Position numbers and translations under genes: made by a program | In this document: positions 34,894 through 43,682 of the stretch, piece after piece | Position numbering within the stretch: the first letter of the stretch is position 1 | How the letters are laid out: each line of letters opens with the position of its first letter | Assembly: GCF_024609785.1 (NCBI RefSeq) | Contig: NZ_JANHJQ010000001.1 | Coordinates: forward strand, 186,001-250,000 | DNA from: Pseudalkalibacillus decolorationis | Lineage (GTDB): Bacteria > Bacillota > Bacilli > Bacillales > Fictibacillaceae | Length of the DNA: 64,000 nucleotides | Direction: 5' to 3' | The notes under the pieces: model-generated | The model's database searches: none | Seen by the model: only the letters and a program-made list of their open reading frames with translations | Told to the model about the DNA's origin: nothing

Positions 34894-35313
34894 CTAAATG
34901 TAGAACATATAAGATTCCTGATCATCATCCTTACTATAAGAAGCCAGTTCCTCAAGTGTTGTATTATCCAATACGTCTTTAACTGCATCTCTGATCTTGA
35001 TCCAAAGATCGCGTTTCGCTGGTTCTTCATTTTCCATCACTTCTACAGGACTAATCGGGCCTTCAAGTACCCGTATGATATCACCCGCAGTTATGTTTTC
35101 CGGTTCTTGTGCTAAAATATACCCTCCATATGCCCCTCGTATACTTTTCACGAGCCCAGCATTTCGTAATGGTCCTACGAGTTGTTCCAGATAATGCTCT
35201 GATAATTCATGATCTTGAGCAATCGTCTTTAGTGAGGTCGGACCTTCACCATGTCTTTTTGCTAATGCCATCATTATTGTTAAACCGTATCGTCCTTTAG
35301 TTGAAATCTTCAT
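34894..35313 (-). CDS. cymR: Rrf2 family cysteine metabolism repressor CymR
   Basis: CymR is a winged-helix Rrf2 regulator. With CysK it represses cysteine and sulfur uptake genes, including the yrrT-mccB operon, when cysteine is ample. The 139 residues start MKISTKGRYGL and carry the DNA-binding helix near HELSEHYLEQLVGPLRNAGL. There is no cysteine cluster, so it is not an Fe-S type Rrf2 protein. It heads the transcript with the desulfurase and mnmA; its targets at 12370-16623 are in the same window. Confidence 0.93.
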   Translation of the reverse strand: MKISTKGRYGLTIMMALAKRHGEGPTSLKTIAQDHELSEHYLEQLVGPLRNAGLVKSIRGAYGGYILAQEPENITAGDIIRVLEGPISPVEVMENEEPAKRDLWIKIRDAVKDVLDNTTLEELASYSKDDDQESYMFYI

Positions 35314-35534
35314 TATTTCCTCCTCAATCTCACTCTGTTAAACAAGGTGCTTTATAAGAGGTTCGATCGTTATTTATTCATGGTTTACAAAGAGTATTCT
35401 CCGAGTATCTAGATAGATAAGCCTATGATATTATAGCATGAATCGCATAACTCTTGCATTGTTTGGAACCGTATAGTATCGTTCAGTTGAACTTAATGAA
35501 GATAAGCTTAAGTCCATGAGAAGGACGTGACAAT

Positions 35535-36866
35535 ATGGATCTATTCGACGTTTCATCGGGTAATAATTTCCATAGCAAACCACTTGCCGATCGAATGAGA
35601 CCCCGTACATTAGACGAATTTATCGGGCAGGAACAAATCGTAGGGAAAGGGAAGCTATTAAGAAGAGCGATTGAAGCAGATCAATTATCTGCGATGATTT
35701 TCTTCGGTCCACCGGGCACAGGAAAAACGACCCTTTCTAAAATTATTGCCAATTCAACCTCTGCTTATTTCGCACAACTAAATGCTGTAACATCTGGTGT
35801 TGGTGAAATCAGAACCATTACAACGGAAGCAAAAGAACGTTTGAAAATGAGCAACCAGAAAACCTTATTATTTATTGATGAAATCCATCGCTTCAACAAA
35901 AGCCAGCAGGATGCCCTCTTACCATATGTTGAAGATGGAACTGTTATTTTAATTGGTGCAACAACAGAAAGCCCTATGTTTGAAATAAACCGAGCACTGC
36001 TTTCTCGCTCTCGTCTTTTTCGATTCGAGCTATTGACCGATGCACATATTACAAAAGCATTAAAAACTGCCATCCAAGATACTGAACGTGGATTTGGAAG
36101 GTACGACATCCAAATTGAAAATGAAGCCATTGACCATTTAGTTGATGTTGCAAACGGTGATGCCCGCACAGCACTCAATGCGCTAGAACTAGCTGTACTC
36201 ACAACGAATCCAGACCTGAACAATGTGCTTCATATTGCTCTTGAAATAGCTGAAGAGTCGATTCAACAACGCGTCTTGCAATACGATAAAAAAGGGGATA
36301 ATCACTACGATACCATCTCTGCATTTATTAAAAGCATACGCGGCTCAGACCCAGACGCCACACTATATTGGCTTGCAAAAATGATTTATGCAGGAGAGGA
36401 CCCGAGATTTATTGCAAGAAGATTGTATGTCCATGCGGCGGAGGATGTTGGACTAGCAGATCCGAACGCACTCTTAATCGCACAGGCTGCTGCACAGGCC
36501 GTTGATTTTATTGGTATGCCTGAGGCGAGGATCCCGCTTGCGGAAGCCGCATTATACTTGGCAACAGCTCCAAAAAGCAATGCCGTAATTACAGCAATTG
36601 ACAGCGCATTACAAGCAGTAAAGAGTGAAAAAATCGGACAGGTCCCCGTTCATTTACGAGATGCTCATTCTAGTGGTGGAAAGGAACTTGGATCTGGGCT
36701 TGGATATAAGTATCCTCATAATTATAAGGATGGATTTGTACCACAACAGTATTTACCAGATCATCTATTACACAAGAAATTCTTTCATCCGACCGAAAGA
36801 GGTTATGAAAAGTCCGTATCCAGAAGGCTTGATTATTACGAAGACAGGATACAAAAAGGGGAATAA
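35535..36866 (+). CDS. rarA: Replication-associated recombination protein RarA (MgsA/YrvN)
   Basis: This AAA+ ATPase acts at stalled replication forks. The 443 residues have Walker A GPPGTGKTTLS near 55, Walker [13 protein letters not shown] near 110, sensor and SRSRLFRFE arginine-finger regions, then the tetramerising C-terminal domain with KSIRGSDPDATLYWLAKM and GAGY-like basic end (GSGLGYKYPHNYKDG). It is divergent from cymR as in B. subtilis. The ATG at 35535 has a modest site (GAAGGACGTG). Confidence 0.95.
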   Translation: MDLFDVSSGNNFHSKPLADRMRPRTLDEFIGQEQIVGKGKLLRRAIEADQLSAMIFFGPPGTGKTTLSKIIANSTSAYFAQLNAVTSGVGEIRTITTEAKERLKMSNQKTLLFIDEIHRFNKSQQDALLPYVEDGTVILIGATTESPMFEINRALLSRSRLFRFELLTDAHITKALKTAIQDTERGFGRYDIQIENEAIDHLVDVANGDARTALNALELAVLTTNPDLNNVLHIALEIAEESIQQRVLQYDKKGDNHYDTISAFIKSIRGSDPDATLYWLAKMIYAGEDPRFIARRLYVHAAEDVGLADPNALLIAQAAAQAVDFIGMPEARIPLAEAALYLATAPKSNAVITAIDSALQAVKSEKIGQVPVHLRDAHSSGGKELGSGLGYKYPHNYKDGFVPQQYLPDHLLHKKFFHPTERGYEKSVSRRLDYYEDRIQKGE

Positions 36867-37056
36867 CCTATTAAACAACTTTTTTACTTAGTAAAAATAA
36901 ATTAGTAAACTGGTATAACTTCTTTCCTTCTTGACCAGAATATAGATACGAGTTCAAAAAGTTGACCAATTAACGATAGTAATTCGCAATTTATCATTTG
37001 GGACTTTTGAACATCCTCTATAAGAAAACCTTTGGGGTTAAAGGAGAGAATGAACA

Positions 37057-37857
37057 ATGTCAAATGTTAGACAAGATGCTTGGTCAGAAGAAAATGATTT
37101 ACTATTAGCAGAAACCGTATTAAGACATGTGCGAGAAGGAAGTACCCAGTTACAGGCGTTTGAGGAGGTAGGAGACAAGCTTGATCGAACTTCCGCAGCG
37201 GTTGGATTTAGATGGAATGCAATTGTTCGTAAGAAATATGAACAAGCGCTGAAAATTGCCCGTCGCCAACGGAAAGAAAAGAAACGGGCAGTTGCAGAAA
37301 CGACTACTCAAGTAAGCTCCAAGTCAAACACTTATCAATCTCGTTACGATGATCCTATAGACTTTGAAAACTACCATCCACTTTCTGAACCTAAAAACAG
37401 AAGTGTTGTAGAAGAAGTAACACTACCGGATAACAGCGTAGAACAAGAACCAACCGTTGAAGCAAGCAAAGAAATCGTTAGTCCTGAAAAAAAGCAGGTG
37501 ACAGAACCCGCCTATGTAAGCAAGCAATCCTACTCTGATCAACAGAGCGTTTCACTCCACACTGTTATTGATTATTTACAAAACCTAAATATTGAGCAGA
37601 CTAATTCATCTTCATTACAACAGCAAAACGCTCAGCTTGAGCGAGAATGCAATGAATTACAAAAGCAAAATCAAGTACTCAATACATCCTTAAACAATTT
37701 AACTGATAATTACGCAGCATTGAAGGATGACTATCAAGCACTACTGCAGATCATGGACCGCGCAAGACGCATGGTTTTGCTGCAGGATCAAGATGAACTT
37801 GCATCACCGAAGTTCAAAATGGACAAAAATGGGAACTTGGAAAAAATGGCAAAGTAA
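37057..37857 (+). CDS. RsfA family transcriptional regulator
   Basis: A 266-residue protein with a Myb/SANT-like N-terminal DNA-binding domain (about 5-65, with DAWSEENDLLLAETVLRHV and GFRWNAIVRKKYE), a basic stretch, a disordered middle, and a C-terminal coiled coil (about 185-245, rich in Gln, Leu and Asn). RsfA in B. subtilis is a prespore regulator made under sigma-F and modifies sigma-F-dependent genes; YlbO is a sigma-E-linked relative. Which of the two this corresponds to cannot be told from sequence alone. GGAGAG lies before the ATG. A terminator follows. Confidence 0.83.
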   Translation: MSNVRQDAWSEENDLLLAETVLRHVREGSTQLQAFEEVGDKLDRTSAAVGFRWNAIVRKKYEQALKIARRQRKEKKRAVAETTTQVSSKSNTYQSRYDDPIDFENYHPLSEPKNRSVVEEVTLPDNSVEQEPTVEASKEIVSPEKKQVTEPAYVSKQSYSDQQSVSLHTVIDYLQNLNIEQTNSSSLQQQNAQLERECNELQKQNQVLNTSLNNLTDNYAALKDDYQALLQIMDRARRMVLLQDQDELASPKFKMDKNGNLEKMAK

Positions 37858-37879
37858 TGAGCTTCATAGTTTGAATGAT

Positions 37880-37917
37880 ACCTGAGTGGGTGTAATTTAA
37901 TCCTAACTCAGGTTTTT
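37880..37917 (+). terminator. Terminator of the rsfA-family gene
   Basis: ACCTGAGT (37880-37887) and ACTCAGGT (37906-37913) form a perfect eight-base stem followed by TTTTTT on the + strand. Confidence 0.8.
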
Positions 37918-38048
37918 TACGTGGAATGGGGGAAGGAATCTCCTCACGGTGAAATTCATCAAATTTGTCGAGAAATCGATAAATCTTGAAAGTTGAGTCG
38001 GACCCTTTACCAACCCCGATAAGATTGAACAGCTAATCTTGTTCCTGA

Positions 38049-38816
38049 TTAGCGGATTCGCTCTATTTCAATACCACCTTTTTCTAATAACTTATTGATC
38101 ACATAACCTGCCATCATTAAACCAGAGATTGATGGGATGAATGCGTTTGAAGACGGTGGCATTTTCGCTTTACGGATGCCTGTATTCTCATCGGGCACAA
38201 TACCTTGCCGTACTTCCTCCTTAATTTTAACCGGTTTTTCATCAGAATAAACGACATCAATCCCTTTGTGGATTCCTTCTTTTCGAAGTTTAGTCCGGAC
38301 CACTTTAGCAATTGGATCGTAGCTTGTTTTCGATATATCTGTGATCGTTAGTCGAGTCGGATCCATCTTATTGGCGACACCCATACTCGAAATGATTGGT
38401 ACCTTACGTTTTAAGCATTCTTTCATTAAATGAATTTTGTATGTGATCGTATCCGAAGCATCAACGACATAATCAAGTGGATATTCAAAAAATTGTTGAT
38501 ACGTCTCTTCCGTATAAAATATCTTTAGTGCTTCTACTTTACAATCAGGATTAATATCAGTGATCCTTTCTTTCATGAGATCCACTTTCGGCTGACCTAC
38601 CGTGGATAAAAGAGCAGGTAGCTGACGGTTTACATTCGTAATATCAATATCGTCCTTATCTACTAAAATCAATCGTCCAATTCCAGATCGGGCGAGCGCC
38701 TCTACAGCGAATGAACCGACGCCCCCTATTCCTAGAACAGCGACTGTTGCATTTTTCATTACATCTATTCCTTCTTTTCCAATAGCAAGCTCATTACGTG
38801 AAAATTGGTGTAACAT
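38049..38816 (-). CDS. tcdA: tRNA threonylcarbamoyladenosine dehydratase TcdA (YrvM)
   Basis: TcdA uses ATP to cyclise t6A37 in tRNA to ct6A. It is an E1/ThiF-like enzyme with the Rossmann nucleotide site GIGGVGSFAVEALARSG near 27-43 and the adenylation segment VDKDDIDITNVNRQLPA. I chose the ATG at 38814-38816, behind GGAGGG; a longer frame to 38846 is not needed. The 255 residues are usual. Sulfur for the E. coli system comes from CsdA; here a desulfurase gene lies about 3 kb away on the same strand. Confidence 0.92.
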   Translation of the reverse strand: MLHQFSRNELAIGKEGIDVMKNATVAVLGIGGVGSFAVEALARSGIGRLILVDKDDIDITNVNRQLPALLSTVGQPKVDLMKERITDINPDCKVEALKIFYTEETYQQFFEYPLDYVVDASDTITYKIHLMKECLKRKVPIISSMGVANKMDPTRLTITDISKTSYDPIAKVVRTKLRKEGIHKGIDVVYSDEKPVKIKEEVRQGIVPDENTGIRKAKMPPSSNAFIPSISGLMMAGYVINKLLEKGGIEIERIR

Positions 38817-38889
38817 ATTTTGTAACTCCCTCCATGCTGCATTCAAACATCCATTTTAGCATAAATGATTTCCCTAGTTGATTGCAACA

Positions 38890-39066
38890 TGAAAAGCGAA
38901 AGCGCCTTGTTCAGGTGCGTCAGGCGCTGGAGATTCTGAAACATAACACGGGTATTTTGTGTTTGTTGAAGATCGAAGCGACCCGAGCACCTAGGCGCTG
39001 GAGCTAGACAAATGAAAAGCGAAAGCGCCTACTATAGAAAGTATATTTATACTTTCTTAACGTACA
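38890..39066 (+). repeat. Interspersed modular repeat, copy 5 (module C plus partial C and B)
   Basis: Module C opens GAAAAGCGAAAGCGCC and closes CTAGGCGCTGGAGCTAGAC (38891-39009). A second copy of its first 15 bases (GAAAAGCGAAAGCGCC at about 39014) leads directly into module B (CTATAGAAAGTATATTTATAC, then TTTCTTAACGTA). The end abuts the T-run of the 6S RNA terminator. Confidence 0.85.
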
Positions 39067-39305
39067 AAAAAACAACCAGGTTTTCCCTCGTTGCTTTTCA
39101 TCAAACCTATGGTAGAGTCCCATGCGTGCCGTTGCAATTAATTCCTCTGTGTTGAACCTGCCTGGAAAGTGGGTGTTTTGTTACGGGCATTGTACGTCCT
39201 CTCTTAAGGAGGCTTGCACGCCTACCGTAAACTCCAAACTCCCATTTTATTAATGTTGGCTCAAACATGCGGCAGAAACGTACACCTCAGGACTCTTTAA
39301 TAATG
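39065..39305 (-). ncRNA. bsrA: 6S RNA (BsrA type)
   Basis: The region between aspS and tcdA holds 6S-1 RNA in B. subtilis. Here the minus strand has a promoter at 39313-39341, a transcript starting near AGTCCTGAGGTGTACG, a region rich in complementary arms with GAGCCAACATTAA near the 5' third, and an end at a CAACGAGG/CCTGGTTG hairpin with seven Ts (39065-39093). The 5' text resembles that of the B. subtilis RNA. Predicted length is about 230 bases, a little longer than usual. 6S RNA binds the sigma-A polymerase holoenzyme. Exact ends are not known. Confidence 0.8.
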
Positions 39306-39312
39306 TATTTAT

Positions 39313-39341
39313 AGAATAGCATAAGATTAAAACGCTTTCAA
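39313..39341 (-). promoter_or_regulatory. Sigma-A promoter of the 6S RNA gene
   Basis: TTGAAA (39336-39341) and TATTCT (39313-39318) are 17 bases apart on the minus strand, giving a start near 39306. No coding sequence follows it, only the structured RNA. Confidence 0.7.
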
Positions 39342-39458
39342 TGATTTATCTGTCTTTTCCTAAAAATCAGACTTCTTTACTAATTGGTGGTCAAGCACCG
39401 TTAATGAAGTCGTTAACTAGTACGCCTCAATTCGGTGCCTGACACTCCTTATACAGTA

Positions 39459-41243
39459 TTATAGTTCGTTAGTAACAGAATCTTTCGTTACACTTAAATG
39501 AAGGTCTTCTAACTGACGTTCACTAACTTTTCCTGGTGCATTTGTTAATAAACAGCTTGCGCTTGCCGTCTTCGGAAACGCAATGGTATCCCGTAAGTTC
39601 GATCGGCCTGCTAAGATCATCACGAGTCGGTCAAGTCCAAGGGCAATTCCTCCGTGAGGTGGTGCGCCATATTCAAGTGCCTCAAGAAGAAATCCAAATT
39701 CATCATATGCCTGGTCCATTGAAAAGCCCAGTGCTTTGAACATTCGTTCCTGAATATCCTTTTGGTAAATCCTTTGGGATCCGCCGCCCAGTTCATATCC
39801 ATTTAACACAAGATCATATGCCTGCGCACGTACGTTTTCAGGTTCTGTTTCCAAAAGATGGAGGTCTTCTTTTTTCGGCATTGTAAATGGATGGTGAGCT
39901 GCAGCGTAGCGATTTGCTTCTTCATCATATTCTAAAAGTGGGAAATCCACCACCCAAAGGAAATTAAATTTACTCTTATCAATCATGTTCAATTCTTTTC
40001 CTAACTTTTGGCGAAGGGCACCGAGGCTCTCAGCTACAATGGTTGATTTGTCAGCAACAAACAATAACAAGTCTCCTAGTTCAGCGTCGAAGGCCTCAAG
40101 TAATTCTTTCTGAATATCATCGGAGAAAAATTTCGAGATCGGACCTTTTAAGCCTTCTTCTTCAACCTTTAACCAAGCTAAACCTTTTGCACCATACACT
40201 TTTACAAACTCTGTCAGTTGATCAATATCCTTTCGGGAGTAATTTTTCGCATGACCCTTTACATTAATCCCTTTAACTTCGCCACCTGATTCAACCGTTG
40301 AAGCAAATACTTTAAATTCTGATCGCTTCACAACAGATGACACATTAATAAGCTCCATTCCAAAGCGGGTATCCGGCTTATCGGAACCATAACGATCGAT
40401 CGCATCTGCGTAAGTGATACGTGGGATAGGTGTTTGAAGCGTTACCCCTTTTACTTCCTTAAGAATTGATGTCATCATTTCTTCTGCCATCCTCATTAAA
40501 TCTTCCACGTCCATAAAGGAGGTTTCAATATCAATCTGGGTAAACTCTGGCTGACGATCCGCTCGTAAATCCTCATCACGGAAACAACGTACAATTTGGT
40601 AATAACGTTCATAACCAGATACCATTAGCAGCTGCTTAAAAATCTGAGGAGACTGGGGAAGTGCATAAAATCGGCCCGGATGTACTCGACTAGGCACTAG
40701 ATAGTCTCTTGCTCCCTCTGGCGTACTCTTTGTTAGCATAGGGGTCTCCATTTCAAGAAAATCATAATGATCAAGAAAGTCACGAATTTGTTTAGTAACT
40801 TTACTTCTCATCTTAAATGTTTCTTGCATGACTGGCCTCCTTAAATCCAGATACCGATATTTTAACCGAACGTCTTCCGTAATCTCTGAGTCATCTGAAA
40901 TAACAAAAGGTGGTGTTTTAGCAGCATTGAGAATATCGACCGACTCGGCAACAACCTCAATCCTTCCAGTTGCCAAGTTGTCATTAACCGTGCCCTCATT
41001 TCGAGCTACTACCGTGCCTTTAATATCAAGTACATATTCACTTCGGACACGATCTGCTATTTCTGCAGCTTCCTTCGAGTTTTCAGGATTCACGACGACC
41101 TGAACTACCCCCGAACGATCACGTAAATCGATAAAAATCAATCCACCAAGATCACGTCGCTTTTGTACCCATCCCTTTAACTGTACGGATTGGTTTATTT
41201 CCTTTTCACTTAATCGACCACAATGGTGTGTTCTTCCAATCAT
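39459..41243 (-). CDS. aspS: Aspartyl-tRNA synthetase AspS
   Basis: This class IIb synthetase charges tRNA-Asp (and tRNA-Asn in species with an amidotransferase). The 594 residues have an N-terminal OB anticodon domain with [22 protein letters not shown], the catalytic core with [18 protein letters not shown] near 220 and a GAD insertion, and [15 protein letters not shown] near the end. I chose the ATG at 41241-41243 behind GGGAGG. The start lies one base from the hisS stop, so both are under the hisS T-box leader at 42571-42835. Confidence 0.97.
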   Translation of the reverse strand: MIGRTHHCGRLSEKEINQSVQLKGWVQKRRDLGGLIFIDLRDRSGVVQVVVNPENSKEAAEIADRVRSEYVLDIKGTVVARNEGTVNDNLATGRIEVVAESVDILNAAKTPPFVISDDSEITEDVRLKYRYLDLRRPVMQETFKMRSKVTKQIRDFLDHYDFLEMETPMLTKSTPEGARDYLVPSRVHPGRFYALPQSPQIFKQLLMVSGYERYYQIVRCFRDEDLRADRQPEFTQIDIETSFMDVEDLMRMAEEMMTSILKEVKGVTLQTPIPRITYADAIDRYGSDKPDTRFGMELINVSSVVKRSEFKVFASTVESGGEVKGINVKGHAKNYSRKDIDQLTEFVKVYGAKGLAWLKVEEEGLKGPISKFFSDDIQKELLEAFDAELGDLLLFVADKSTIVAESLGALRQKLGKELNMIDKSKFNFLWVVDFPLLEYDEEANRYAAAHHPFTMPKKEDLHLLETEPENVRAQAYDLVLNGYELGGGSQRIYQKDIQERMFKALGFSMDQAYDEFGFLLEALEYGAPPHGGIALGLDRLVMILAGRSNLRDTIAFPKTASASCLLTNAPGKVSERQLEDLHLSVTKDSVTNEL

Positions 41244-41244
41244 A

Positions 41245-42525
41245 TTAGCTTCCTCCCTCAAGATGTTTCAATACATAACTTGTCGTTTCATCGATCGCAA
41301 CCTCAACCTGACTACCATCTTGCATATCTTTTATGTTGATGACTCCTTTATCAAGCTCATCGTCTCCGAGAACGAGGACATATCGAGCATTGAGTCGATC
41401 TGCTGCTTTAAATTGCGCTTTCATTTTTTTATCCAAATAATCTCGATCTACCGTTAATCCTGCATTCCGAAGCTCATTCAGTAAGGACATACTACGTTTT
41501 TTCGAATGTTCACCAAGGCTAATTAAATAACAATCCAGCTCTGCTTGAACATGCAAGTCAACCTGCTCAGCCTCAAGAGCGAGCAAGATTCGCTCTAGAC
41601 TCATTGCAAATCCGATTCCTGGTGTTTCAGGGCCACCCACATCTTCAACTAAACCATTGTAACGTCCACCACCACTTAATGTTGTTATCGCGCCAAACCC
41701 AGGTGCTTCACTCATAATTTCAAACGCGGTATGATTGTAATAATCGAGACCACGAACAAGAGTAGGGTCTATGACATAATCAATGCCCATTTCCTCCAAG
41801 TAGGACTTTACATTTTCGAAAAAGACCTGTGATTCTTCATTTAAAAATTCAAGAATAGAAGGAGCCGTGTTCATCGATTCGTGTTCACGATCCTTTTTGC
41901 AATCTAGTATTCGTAAGGGATTCGTATGAATACGATTCTGGCAATCACTACAAAGTTCATTGATAACCGGTTGGAAATGTTCAACTAATGCATTCCGGTG
42001 TGCCTGCCTGCTTTCTTGATCACCGAGGGAATTGATTACGAGTCTAAGGTGCTTTAAGCCAAGCTCTTGATATAATTGCATCGCCAAGGCAATAACCTCA
42101 GCATCTATCGCTGGATCATTACTGCCCAATGCTTCAATTCCGAATTGAACGAACTGTCTTGTTCGACCCTTTTGCGGACGTTCGTAACGAAACATCGGGC
42201 CAATATAATAAAGCTTTGTCGGCTGCTGAGGATCCCCAAACAATTTATTCTGAACATAAGCACGAACCGTCGAAGCCGTTCCTTCCGGTCGCAATGTCAG
42301 ACTACGATCTCCGCGGTCTTTAAACGTGTACATCTCTTTCTGGACAATGTCTGTACTATCGCCAACGCCACGTTGAAAGAGCTCTGTATATTCGAAAATC
42401 GGTGTCCGAATCTCGTGATAATTGTATTTTTTACATAACTCTTTTGCTTTTTCCTCGATTTTTTGCCATTTCTCAACTTCCCCTGGCATTATGTCCTGGG
42501 TCCCTCTTGGAATCTGAAAACTCAT
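41245..42525 (-). CDS. hisS: Histidyl-tRNA synthetase HisS
   Basis: This class IIa synthetase charges tRNA-His. The 426 residues have [11 protein letters not shown] at the start, motif 2 near [15 protein letters not shown] (about 115-130), the histidine-binding [14 protein letters not shown] near 260 and GGGRYNGL, and an HGTP anticodon-binding C-terminal domain. I chose the ATG at 42523-42525, eight bases behind GAGGAG. It is the first gene after the T-box leader and is directly followed by aspS. Confidence 0.97.
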   Translation of the reverse strand: MSFQIPRGTQDIMPGEVEKWQKIEEKAKELCKKYNYHEIRTPIFEYTELFQRGVGDSTDIVQKEMYTFKDRGDRSLTLRPEGTASTVRAYVQNKLFGDPQQPTKLYYIGPMFRYERPQKGRTRQFVQFGIEALGSNDPAIDAEVIALAMQLYQELGLKHLRLVINSLGDQESRQAHRNALVEHFQPVINELCSDCQNRIHTNPLRILDCKKDREHESMNTAPSILEFLNEESQVFFENVKSYLEEMGIDYVIDPTLVRGLDYYNHTAFEIMSEAPGFGAITTLSGGGRYNGLVEDVGGPETPGIGFAMSLERILLALEAEQVDLHVQAELDCYLISLGEHSKKRSMSLLNELRNAGLTVDRDYLDKKMKAQFKAADRLNARYVLVLGDDELDKGVINIKDMQDGSQVEVAIDETTSYVLKHLEGGS

Positions 42526-42570
42526 TCTCTTCACTCCTCTTTCTTAAATCTAAATCATCAAAAAGAAACT

Positions 42571-42835
42571 AAAAAAACTCCCGCCCCTCCTAAATAGAAG
42601 AAGGGACGAGAGTATTTTACCCGTGGTACCACCCTAGTTGAAGTAAGATTACTTCCACTCAATACACAGTTAACGCCTGCAAAACGTTTATTCCCTACTA
42701 CCAACGGCTTCGGGATAAAACCTTAAAAGTGTCTTTCACTCAGTCTTCCGTGGGAATGCTTTCAGCCAAGGGCATTTCCTCTCTTTACAAAAGATCCTGA
42801 ACTACTTTTCTTTCTCATTGGTTTTGATTGAAATT
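42571..42835 (-). ncRNA. T-box riboswitch of hisS-aspS, specifier GAC overlapping CAC
   Basis: The minus strand has AGGGTGGTACCACG (complement 42622-42635), stem I and a terminator ending in seven Ts (42571-42613). In stem I, GTTCAG pairs with CTGAGT (with G-U pairs); the 5' loop holds AGTA and the 3' loop reads GAAA-GAC-A-C. By alignment with the alaS leader the specifier is GAC (42731-42733), an Asp codon. The His codon CAC (42729-42731) starts two bases later, sharing its C. Uncharged tRNA-Asp, and possibly tRNA-His, would allow transcription of both genes. Confidence 0.93.
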
Positions 42836-42847
42836 GAATTGATTACA

Positions 42848-42876
42848 ATCATACGTACGTTTTTTTCCATTGTCAA
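42848..42876 (-). promoter_or_regulatory. Sigma-A promoter of the hisS-aspS leader
   Basis: TTGACA (42871-42876, exact) and TATGAT (42848-42853) are 17 bases apart on the minus strand, about ten to fifteen bases before the leader. Confidence 0.8.
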
Positions 42877-42910
42877 GCATATTTTTATTTTTAACAATCC
42901 AAACAGGAAT

Positions 42911-43084
42911 TCACCGTCTAATTTGGTGTTTCAACCTCTTAATTGTTTCAAGTGTTACTCCAAATTCCTCAGCAAGTTCATAATTTGACCTCATATGTTC
43001 TTTTTCAATGAATTGATGAAAATCAACACCGAACATTGATGAATTCCGATGATCCATTACTTCATGTCGTAAGCTTCTTCTCAT
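42911..43084 (-). CDS. Small helix-turn-helix protein (YrzK-like)
   Basis: A 57-residue protein ending in YELAEEFGVTLETIKRLKHQ, a helix-turn-helix like that of sigma region 4 or transposase-type DNA-binding domains. It starts MRRSLRHEVMDHRNSSMFGV. AGGAAGG lies before the ATG. In B. subtilis a small gene, yrzK, lies just upstream of hisS, and this fits by size and place. Whether it regulates anything is unknown. Confidence 0.65.
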   Translation of the reverse strand: MRRSLRHEVMDHRNSSMFGVDFHQFIEKEHMRSNYELAEEFGVTLETIKRLKHQIRR

Positions 43085-43225
43085 GCGATCAACCTTCCTG
43101 CACTACTGTCGTTTTCTATAGCATTGCCGAAGATGATTGTTTTTTTTCATTTGAAGAAGTAATTTTCTGCACTAGGATCAAAAATTTAATTAGAGGAGGA
43201 TATGTAATACAAGTCCTCCCCAATT

Positions 43226-43669
43226 TTATTCTGCTGTATCAAGAACTAAGGTAACTGGTCCATGATTGTTTAGCTGTACATCCATCAATGCCCCGAATTC
43301 TCCTGTTTCCACATGGATTCCGCTTTCCATAAGTCTTCCGTTAAAAAGATTGTATATCATTTCAGCATGTTCCGGCTTCGCAGCATTCATAAAATTGGGT
43401 CGCCGTCCTTTTCGACAGTCCCCGTATAATGTAAATTGAGAGATAGATAATATTTCTCCCCCAATATCAATTAAGGATCGATTCATTTTCCCTTCTTCAT
43501 CTTCAAAAACTCTAAGATTAGGAATTTTATTGACAAGAAACTCTATATCCTTTTCAGAATCATCATGTGTTACACCTACGAGGAGAACAAGACCTTCTTT
43601 GATTTCTCCAATAATTTCATCTCCCACAATGACTTTACCACTCGTAGCACGCTGAACCACAACTCGCAA
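43226..43669 (-). CDS. dtd: D-aminoacyl-tRNA deacylase Dtd (YrvI)
   Basis: Dtd removes D-amino acids (and Gly) wrongly attached to tRNA. The 147 residues begin [15 protein letters not shown] and have the conserved [17 protein letters not shown] near 78-94 and the C-terminal GAL(M)[16 protein letters not shown], which contains the family's cross-subunit GPV motif. It follows rel by 13 bases in the same direction, as in B. subtilis. Confidence 0.96.
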   Translation of the reverse strand: MRVVVQRATSGKVIVGDEIIGEIKEGLVLLVGVTHDDSEKDIEFLVNKIPNLRVFEDEEGKMNRSLIDIGGEILSISQFTLYGDCRKGRRPNFMNAAKPEHAEMIYNLFNGRLMESGIHVETGEFGALMDVQLNNHGPVTLVLDTAE

Positions 43670-43682
43670 TCGAACAACCCCT

